Shown: in pieces, positions 8,045 to 13,330 of the stretch
How the letters are laid out: each line of letters starts with the position of its first letter
Numbering within the stretch: position 1 is the first letter of the stretch
NCBI GenBank assembly: GCA_002505355.1
Contig: DAUW01000005.1
Location: 1-13,330, forward strand
Source of the DNA: Euryarchaeota archaeon UBA229
GTDB lineage: Archaea > Thermoplasmatota > Poseidoniia > Poseidoniales > Poseidoniaceae
Length of the DNA stretch: 13,330 nucleotides
Reading direction: 5' to 3'
The notes under the pieces: generated by a model
What the model was told of the DNA's origin: nothing
Databases searched by the model: none
What the model saw: only the letters and a program-made list of their open reading frames with translations
Position numbers and translations under genes: made by a program

Positions 8045-10102
8045 GTGACTGTGCTGGGAAGTAGTTCAAGGCGCGTTGTCCACTTCGTGCTAATCATAAT
8101 TATGGTTTCAATACCATTTTCTGGTTTTGTCATACAGGATGGTGAAGCTCAATCTGCCGTGGTTTGTTGTGATGATGCGCACACTGTTGAATTATACCTT
8201 ATCGGTGGTTCAACAGGTGAGCTAACACCGTTTTCCCAACTTCTGCAAGATGAGGCCAACACAGCAGTAATTGCTAATTCAATTACCTCCCAAGAAACCG
8301 TAGGAGTGTGGAGTTTTGGCCGAGTTTGGCCTGGTTCAATTCCTGAGTCAACATGGAACCTTGGAATAAATTACCGCGTCAGCGATGCAGGTGGCGCACA
8401 GATAAATGCAACAGCGAGCGTAAGAATTGGGTCACAGGTGTTCTCAGACTCGACAAACATTGACTCATCGGTACTTGCCCAAGGTGAGGGTCAACTTGAA
8501 TTTGCCATCCCAGTAGAAGCAATGTCAGTTTCGGCATCGAGTGAAATAGAGCTTGAATTGAGTGCTCGATCAGTAGTTTTCAGCGTCCCAGGAAGCGATG
8601 CAAAGCTGGAATTTTTGTGGGGCTCGGATGATTACGACTCACGCATGTCGGCAGAAATACCGCTCATGGAATTATCGGTAGATGAACCTCAAATTGAGGG
8701 TGGTGACATATACTTGTCAGCCGTAATCGACTCACCGTTTGGCTTGGATGCACTTGCTTATTCTGATTCTATTGAAATGTATGTTGATGGACTAAAAGTT
8801 GATGGCGATCCTATCGAGACTAAAAGAGGTGATTCAATAGTAGTCACCTGGACTTGGAGTGATGCTGACACAGGTACCAATAACATACAGGTCTCAGTAA
8901 GATTGAATCTACAAACCAACGGACCATTGATTCAAGGTTCGACCCAGTTTACCATACAAGTTACTGACACTGGGGGCGGAACCGGTACTTTTTATCCCCA
9001 GGATGAACCATTGCGAACCAGTGGTACTGGCAGTCCGTTAGCGATAGAACAACTAATCGATCTAACAAGTGATAATGGTAATCTGAAAATGGCGAAGACT
9101 ACTATCATCGACATTGACGGCGAAATGGCATTTTGGATACGTTGGGGCATGGATCATATTGGTGACAATGATTTATCCACCACCTCAGTATTGTTCGGCT
9201 GGAGCCCCGGTGGTGTCTCGGAAGAAAACCGGGAAAGCCGGGTAATTGAAAATGTCGAGAAAGAACAGTTTGAGAGAGAAATGAAAACTAGGTACCGAAC
9301 CTACATGAGTGACATAAACGGCATGCAACTCTTGAGTAACGAATTAATCGGTGATTCCTCGGATTTCGATACGATTTCTATCTCGGTCGATCTAATGGGC
9401 GAAACACGGGTGGTAAATCACCCGTTAAGCATTACATTCTCGACCCTACAGACCCTTCAGAGTGGCCAACAGTTAGAGTTACTGAGAAGTTTTACCAATA
9501 CACAAACAACCCCTATATGGCAAAATTACGCGCTTTCTGTTGAAGCAAAATCCTCGGTTTTGACATCGTTTGGCAGTTCTGAAATGCTTGAATCAGACTA
9601 CTTGTCATATTCCCACTCACGTTATCCCTGGGGTGAGGTCATTAACATCGAATCATCCTCAGTCAGTCTCGAGGAAGACTTTACCATCATCATTCAGCCA
9701 AATGACAATTTATTGTTCGCACCAATGCCACTGACAATAATTACTTCGGCGATTGTTTTATTCGGATTATTCAGTTCTTTATCAATCACCAAAAACAAGC
9801 ACCGAAGATTCCTAAATTTAGAACTAGTACTAGTGCCAATTGTTGGTCTAATTTACGTGTTCTCATATCCTCCAATTTTCGTCTTTGGGGCATCTGGAGT
9901 TACATCTATGCTGTGGATTGTCACTGGTTTAATCAGTCCGCGGCGGCAAAAATCAACCCAACAATCCCCTGCGCAAGTCCAAGTTGAAGTCCCCACTGTC
10001 GCTTGTCCGTCATGCGATACTAATATCCCAGTTACCAGTGATGAAAGGCCTCTTCGAATTGCTTGTGCCGGGTGCGGCAAAACGATTAAAATAGTTGGAT
10101 AA
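8045..10102 (+). CDS. Secreted/membrane surface protein with C-terminal zinc ribbon
   Basis: The 685-residue product has an N-terminal signal sequence: basic residues near 9-10 (SSSRR), a hydrophobic core around 14-29, and a likely cleavage near EAQSA at about 36-38. The bulk (about 38-555) is a predicted beta-rich extracytoplasmic region of immunoglobulin-like or similar sandwich character, with repeated V-D-G and T-W-T-W type strands. Hydrophobic segments at about 560-580, 595-613 and 614-630 form a membrane anchor. The cytoplasmic tail carries a zinc ribbon with CPSC at about 653-656 and CAGC at about 674-677, ending in KTIKIVG. A GTG at 8045 or a second GTG at 8051 can start it; the ATG at about 8102 would destroy the signal sequence. 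Function is unknown. The overall plan resembles the two other membrane proteins in the window. Its stop abuts that of the opposing CBS gene. Confidence 0.85.
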   Translation: MTVLGSSSRRVVHFVLIIIMVSIPFSGFVIQDGEAQSAVVCCDDAHTVELYLIGGSTGELTPFSQLLQDEANTAVIANSITSQETVGVWSFGRVWPGSIPESTWNLGINYRVSDAGGAQINATASVRIGSQVFSDSTNIDSSVLAQGEGQLEFAIPVEAMSVSASSEIELELSARSVVFSVPGSDAKLEFLWGSDDYDSRMSAEIPLMELSVDEPQIEGGDIYLSAVIDSPFGLDALAYSDSIEMYVDGLKVDGDPIETKRGDSIVVTWTWSDADTGTNNIQVSVRLNLQTNGPLIQGSTQFTIQVTDTGGGTGTFYPQDEPLRTSGTGSPLAIEQLIDLTSDNGNLKMAKTTIIDIDGEMAFWIRWGMDHIGDNDLSTTSVLFGWSPGGVSEENRESRVIENVEKEQFEREMKTRYRTYMSDINGMQLLSNELIGDSSDFDTISISVDLMGETRVVNHPLSITFSTLQTLQSGQQLELLRSFTNTQTTPIWQNYALSVEAKSSVLTSFGSSEMLESDYLSYSHSRYPWGEVINIESSSVSLEEDFTIIIQPNDNLLFAPMPLTIITSAIVLFGLFSSLSITKNKHRRFLNLELVLVPIVGLIYVFSYPPIFVFGASGVTSMLWIVTGLISPRRQKSTQQSPAQVQVEVPTVACPSCDTNIPVTSDERPLRIACAGCGKTIKIVG

Positions 10103-10105
10103 TTA
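10100..10105. other. Zero-gap convergent stops (TAATTA)
   Basis: The TAA of the surface protein (10100-10102) and the TAA of the minus-strand CBS gene (complement of 10103-10105) are adjacent and form the same TAATTA palindrome seen at 2037-2042. No room exists for an intergenic terminator. Confidence 0.95.
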
Positions 10106-10564
10106 CAGTTTTAGTTTCTTCAGCGATTTTACTATCGCTCGGCTTTCTTGGTAGTCACTAGGAGAAAAGTAGCCGCCAAAATCCCCGTTATCATCAACAA
10201 CGATTACCGCTTGTGGTGAACGTTGTCGAACCTTTTGCAAAACGCTTGAGAGCTCATCCTGGGGGGTGATCTCCATGAAGTCCATTTCCATATGCTGGCC
10301 ACAGGTGGCTACTGTTGTGTCTATTTCTTTATCTATGGCGAGCAGCATTTGCTTGTAACCAAGCACGCCTTTGACTTTTGCATCATCAGACAACACAACC
10401 AGAATCCCCCCGGGTACTGTTAGCAGCCTTCGAGCCGCTTCTTGGATAGTATCATCAACTCCAACAGTTATGTGTTCGTCATTCAAATCCAGATCTGCGA
10501 CTGTAGGCGCGTCGTTGGCCATAACACGACGTAAACTTGCCGAGATTTGATACTTCCTAGTCAT
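10103..10564 (-). CDS. Two-CBS-domain protein
   Basis: This 153-residue cytoplasmic protein is a stand-alone Bateman module. CBS domain one covers about 25-75 (VDDTIQEAARRL, then GGILVVLSDD and KVKGVLGYKQML). Domain two covers about 92-143 (ITPQDELSSVLQKV, then QAVIVVDDNGDFGGYFSPSDY). Such pairs usually bind adenine nucleotides such as AMP, ATP or SAM and regulate a partner; which partner here is unknown. The start is taken as the ATG at 10564, which overlaps the gltX stop as ATGACTAG, a normal translational-coupling arrangement. A longer frame reaching 10609 lies inside gltX and adds no conserved sequence. Coupling to gltX suggests shared expression, not necessarily shared function. Confidence 0.88.
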   Translation of the reverse strand: MTRKYQISASLRRVMANDAPTVADLDLNDEHITVGVDDTIQEAARRLLTVPGGILVVLSDDAKVKGVLGYKQMLLAIDKEIDTTVATCGQHMEMDFMEITPQDELSSVLQKVRQRSPQAVIVVDDNGDFGGYFSPSDYQESRAIVKSLKKLKL

Positions 10565-12269
10565 GGGTGAAGACGACTTTGTTGTCAGCAGAGATAACTC
10601 CGTAGCCAATTCTTTCCAGTTGAACGGGTGTATTTAGCGACAAACTATGTGACTCCAATCTTCCATTGATATGGCAAATTTCATCATTTAATACTTGTAT
10701 CAGGGTTCCATCATCAGAAGTACTTTGCGACACCCAGTGGATAATTTTCCTTTTATCAGTTCGCTCTTTACTGACAAATGTTGCAGTTGTACCGCTAATT
10801 TCAAAATCACCAAATTCCTTTAGTCGCAGTGATTTATTCACTAAATCGCTTCGTTCAACATACACTACTCCGCTGCTTACATCGATTATCCTATCACCTA
10901 ATTCAGCGTTATTTGGATGAGTTGGTACCGCAACATCCGCTTCATCAAACCCTTCAATGGTCAATTTAACTGGATCACGAACAAACGCTATCCTCGGTGC
11001 GTCATCGTCAACGATTTTTATGTTGTGCGAGTATAGCGTAGCCAACGGTACAGCAATGTCTTTTTGCGTTACGCCTAACTCTTTCCAGAAATTTCTCAGC
11101 GCAGTTGCTTGAATACCAGTGCCACTAAGGCCAGCAATTGTTGGCAAACGGGGATCCTCCCAACCGAGATATTTTCCGTGCTCGATATCTTTGCGCATTT
11201 GCGATGTTGAGAAACCACCCCATTCGTGTACCTTTACCCGCCCCCAGTACATTGTTTCGGGATAACTCCAGCCAAAGTGTTGATACAGTAATTTCTGTTT
11301 GCGCGTCGAGTCCATCAAATCCTTACCTCTGATGATATGAGTTACACCTTGAAGGTGATCTTCAACCGCACTTTGAAAATCCAGTAGTGGCCATACTCGA
11401 TATTTTGAGCCAATTGAGACTCTTGGGTGGGGATTGGTGATAGTATCTTGAATTCTTAATGCGGGCCAATCCCTAAGTGCTGGATTTTTCAATGTCATGT
11501 CGGTTTTAACCCTAACAACAGCCTCCCCCGGGGCAAAACTACCGTCAAGCATCTGTTGCCATAATTGTCGATTATCGTTGACGGTGTTGATTCGACAGGG
11601 GCAGTTTTTCATGCCGACACGATAGGTTCTGAATTCATCTCCAGTGCATTGGCAAACGTAACCGAATCCACCATCGAGCATAATCTCAACATGCGCATAA
11701 TAGGTGTCAATTCTGTCACTGGCAATAATTACTCGATGAGGCGTAAAACCTAGCAACCATTCCGCTTCTTGCTGTATTGATTGGTAAGCCTCCAAAAGAG
11801 GTGGTTTTACTGTTGTGTCAGTGTCATCGAATCTGAGTATTAATTCTCCGTCATACTCTTTGGCATAATCTCCATTGATGATGATTCCTCTCGCATGGCC
11901 AAAGGATAGTGGGCCGTTAGGATTTGGCGCAAAGCGAAGAACAACTTTTCCCGGCTCAGCGTTAACTAACTCCGGTAGTCCAACTCTTTTGACCTGTTTC
12001 TCTCGCTTTTGTAGTAGTTCTGGGGCCTCGGATTCGAGTATGTTGACTAGATATTCAACACCATTATCGACCGCTAATTTATTGGCTTGAGCTACCTTTT
12101 TGGCGATCAATGGGCTGAGAATTTTCCCATATTGTCGCAAATCTTGACGGATACTCATCAATCGCCCAATCACTGAACCTGCTGCGGCTTTACCAGAATA
12201 TTCTATAGCATTTTGAATTGCCATATGCCACAGCATCGTTTCGGTTTCATCGTCGGGTAACCAGTCCAT
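10557..12269 (-). CDS. gltX: Glutamyl-tRNA synthetase, archaeal type
   Basis: GluRS charges tRNA with glutamate. In archaea without GlnRS it is normally non-discriminating and also makes Glu-tRNA(Gln) for the GatDE amidotransferase. The 570 residues match the archaeal family: about 100 N-terminal helical residues, then a class I catalytic domain starting RFAPNPNGPLSFGHARG, with SFGH (about 122-125) in the HIGH position. RFDDTDTTVKP follows. A zinc-binding insertion has YVCQC and CPCR (about 203-223). IIRGKDLMDSTRKQ leads to the KMSKS-equivalent FSTSQMRKDI (about 353-362). The C-terminal part (about 415-570) fits the beta-barrel anticodon-binding domain of archaeal/eukaryotic-type enzymes. The ATG at 12269 is preferred over an in-frame TTG at 12275. 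It lies 44 bases downstream of rnhB and overlaps the CBS gene by 8 bases. Confidence 0.96.
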   Translation of the reverse strand: MDWLPDDETETMLWHMAIQNAIEYSGKAAAGSVIGRLMSIRQDLRQYGKILSPLIAKKVAQANKLAVDNGVEYLVNILESEAPELLQKREKQVKRVGLPELVNAEPGKVVLRFAPNPNGPLSFGHARGIIINGDYAKEYDGELILRFDDTDTTVKPPLLEAYQSIQQEAEWLLGFTPHRVIIASDRIDTYYAHVEIMLDGGFGYVCQCTGDEFRTYRVGMKNCPCRINTVNDNRQLWQQMLDGSFAPGEAVVRVKTDMTLKNPALRDWPALRIQDTITNPHPRVSIGSKYRVWPLLDFQSAVEDHLQGVTHIIRGKDLMDSTRKQKLLYQHFGWSYPETMYWGRVKVHEWGGFSTSQMRKDIEHGKYLGWEDPRLPTIAGLSGTGIQATALRNFWKELGVTQKDIAVPLATLYSHNIKIVDDDAPRIAFVRDPVKLTIEGFDEADVAVPTHPNNAELGDRIIDVSSGVVYVERSDLVNKSLRLKEFGDFEISGTTATFVSKERTDKRKIIHWVSQSTSDDGTLIQVLNDEICHINGRLESHSLSLNTPVQLERIGYGVISADNKVVFTHD

Positions 12270-12286
12270 GTCCAACGAACCATCCT

Positions 12287-12298
12287 AGTATCGATACT
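12287..12298. repeat. Perfect 12-bp palindrome in the rnhB-gltX gap
   Basis: AGTATCGATACT is a perfect self-complementary 12-mer inside the 44-base gap between rnhB and gltX, 18 bases upstream of the gltX ATG. It could be an operator half-site pair or chance. There is no hairpin loop or U-tract, so it is not a typical terminator. Confidence 0.6.
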
Positions 12299-12313
12299 TC
12301 ATCAATTCGATGG

Positions 12314-13042
12314 TCAAAATAGTTTTTTTTGCTGACCGCTAGCAACTAACCTAGTTGGCATTTCATGGTCAAACTTTTCATCCCAGATTCGTTTAACCGT
12401 TGACCAAGACCAACGTAAATGGTCATGTGGGATTTCCCCGATCATCATTCTAACCGCCTCAATCGTGACTTTGTCGCTCGGATAACCAGATCCAATTGGG
12501 TAATCTACACCTTGCTGAATTAACTCAATCGCCGCATCTCTGGCTTGTTTAGCAATTATACTAGCCATTCCAACAATTGGATAATTTTCGTCTGCTTTGT
12601 GGAAACTACTGATTTGTGAATTTCCCCACGGCCACATGTCGATTAGTTGCGATACTCTACGGGTAAATCTTACCGCATCGACATCACATGCATCACAGAT
12701 AATATTGACATTGGTATCTTTCTTAAGATTCAAATCATTGACCGACTCAGCAAATAATTCAGTTTCTAAGACATTCAAGCCACTACCATATACCGCATTA
12801 TCAACTCGTTTGGCATCACAGGAGACAATTGAGTAGAGCCACCCACGCTGCTTACATTGACGAAAAAACCAGTCCTGGATTTCGGCTCGTTTATCGGCAC
12901 TCAAATCCTTTGAGTCTTTGACCCCTACATCAGATAATAGTTTGACATCACTATGAGGAATGGCCACACTGCAAACCACTAATGGTCCAATAACGGGGCC
13001 TCTACCCGCCTCATCGATACCAATTTCCAACATATTAATCAT
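12314..13042 (-). CDS. rnhB: Ribonuclease HII
   Basis: RNase HII cuts RNA in RNA/DNA hybrids and 5' of single ribonucleotides in duplex DNA, starting ribonucleotide excision repair and helping remove primers. The 242-residue protein has the full archaeal signature. GIDEAGRGPVIGPLVV carries catalytic D10 and E11. VKDSKDLS is the conserved KDSK block. IICDACD supplies the third acid (D117) and HKADENYPIVGMASIIAKQARD the fourth (D151). The C-terminus is GQQKKLF, suggesting a shortened PCNA-interacting peptide, since several archaeal RNase HII proteins bind PCNA this way. The start at 13042 overlaps the preceding gene's stop as ATGA; an in-frame ATG at 13033 would also give a normal N-terminus. 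The Lys codons near the end lie in a run of eight A on the coding strand. Confidence 0.96.
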   Translation of the reverse strand: MINMLEIGIDEAGRGPVIGPLVVCSVAIPHSDVKLLSDVGVKDSKDLSADKRAEIQDWFFRQCKQRGWLYSIVSCDAKRVDNAVYGSGLNVLETELFAESVNDLNLKKDTNVNIICDACDVDAVRFTRRVSQLIDMWPWGNSQISSFHKADENYPIVGMASIIAKQARDAAIELIQQGVDYPIGSGYPSDKVTIEAVRMMIGEIPHDHLRWSWSTVKRIWDEKFDHEMPTRLVASGQQKKLF

Positions 13043-13330
13043 AAATCCAAATCATCATCATCATCTGGTAAAGGAACTGATTTCGTGTGCTGTGTCGTGT
13101 TTTTAACTATAGGTATCAGGTTCTGTGGGTCCCTCCTTCTCGTCATAGCGGCGGTGAATTCTTGTGTTTCAAGCATCGAATTTTCCTTAGCCGGGCTACT
13201 AATTCCCTCAGTATTGATTGAATCTAGTAGTTTGTCGGCCTCATCGACTACAGATGACTTATCGTGGACATCAAGAATTAATGTGGCAGCGTTTCGTAAT
13301 TTTTCGTCGACTGGTTTGGTGATGGGTTTT
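13039..13330 (-). CDS. Unknown hydrophilic protein with acidic tail, 5' end outside window
   Basis: Reading the minus strand from the window edge gives an uninterrupted 96-codon frame ending at a TGA (13041-13039) that overlaps the rnhB ATG as ATGA. The visible part is hydrophilic and charged, with AATLILDVHDKSSVVDEADK early on, a basic MTRRR patch in the middle, and a C-terminus of PDDDDDLDL. The five Asp codons come from a short GAT repeat (13051-13065). It has no membrane segment or Cys. The low-complexity tail looks disordered. The open frame, the exact ATGA junction and the acidic end support a real gene co-transcribed with rnhB, gltX and the CBS gene. I do not recognise the family; most of it lies outside the window. 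Confidence 0.7.
   Translation of the reverse strand, partial: KPITKPVDEKLRNAATLILDVHDKSSVVDEADKLLDSINTEGISSPAKENSMLETQEFTAAMTRRRDPQNLIPIVKNTTQHTKSVPLPDDDDDLDL

Noticed and set aside
10565..10609. Upstream extension of the CBS gene to a start at 10609
   Set aside because: It lies wholly inside gltX and adds no conserved residues; the ATG at 10564 overlapping the gltX stop is the normal coupled start.
11914..11936. GluRS active site reads SFGH in place of HIGH (first His replaced)
   Set aside because: Variants at the first HIGH position occur in archaeal GluRS as far as I recall, and all other motifs are intact, so this looks like lineage variation and not loss of function.
13051..13065. ATC tandem repeat as a microsatellite or CRISPR-like element
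   Set aside because: Only five trinucleotide units, in frame and coding Asp residues in an acidic tail; no spacer structure.

Overview
The window looks like core-genome DNA from a mesophilic euryarchaeon. The best guess is a marine Thermoplasmata-related lineage (Marine Group II/Poseidoniales or a close relative). Signs of this are archaeal-type glutamyl-tRNA synthetase, archaeal ribosomal protein S15, archaeosine synthase (ArcS), a RecJ-like gene just after the S15 gene, AT-rich intergenic DNA, and several genes with no Shine-Dalgarno sequence. Secreted/membrane proteins with C-terminal zinc ribbons also fit. The lineage is inferred from gene content, not from a marker phylogeny.

Layout, left to right. 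(1) Plus strand, 1-2039: the 3' part of a membrane protein with a C-terminal zinc ribbon, then a complete dnaJ with a strong ribosome binding site. (2) Minus strand, 2040-4238: a large secreted, membrane-anchored protein of unknown function. Its stop codon abuts that of dnaJ with no gap. (3) A 79-base divergent promoter gap, then plus strand 4318-10102: arcS, rps15, a shortened RecJ/DHH-like protein, a small helical protein, and a second large surface protein with a C-terminal zinc ribbon. (4) Minus strand, 13330-10103: the 3' part of an unknown acidic-tailed protein, rnhB (RNase HII), gltX (GluRS) and a two-CBS-domain protein. This block is joined by ATGA and ATGACTAG overlaps plus one short gap. 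Its last stop again abuts the opposing gene with no gap.

Functionally, most recognisable genes serve translation (S15, ArcS, GluRS), protein folding (DnaJ) and DNA replication or repair (RNase HII, RecJ-like). The rest are lineage-specific envelope proteins.

I see no CRISPR array, transposase, integrase, restriction, toxin-antitoxin or other defence module, rRNA or tRNA. I do not find strong evidence for a novel system. The most interesting items are the RecJ/Cdc45-like protein with eroded catalytic motifs in the position next to rps15, its small unidentified helical neighbour, and two convergent gene pairs whose stop codons form the same palindromic TAATTA.
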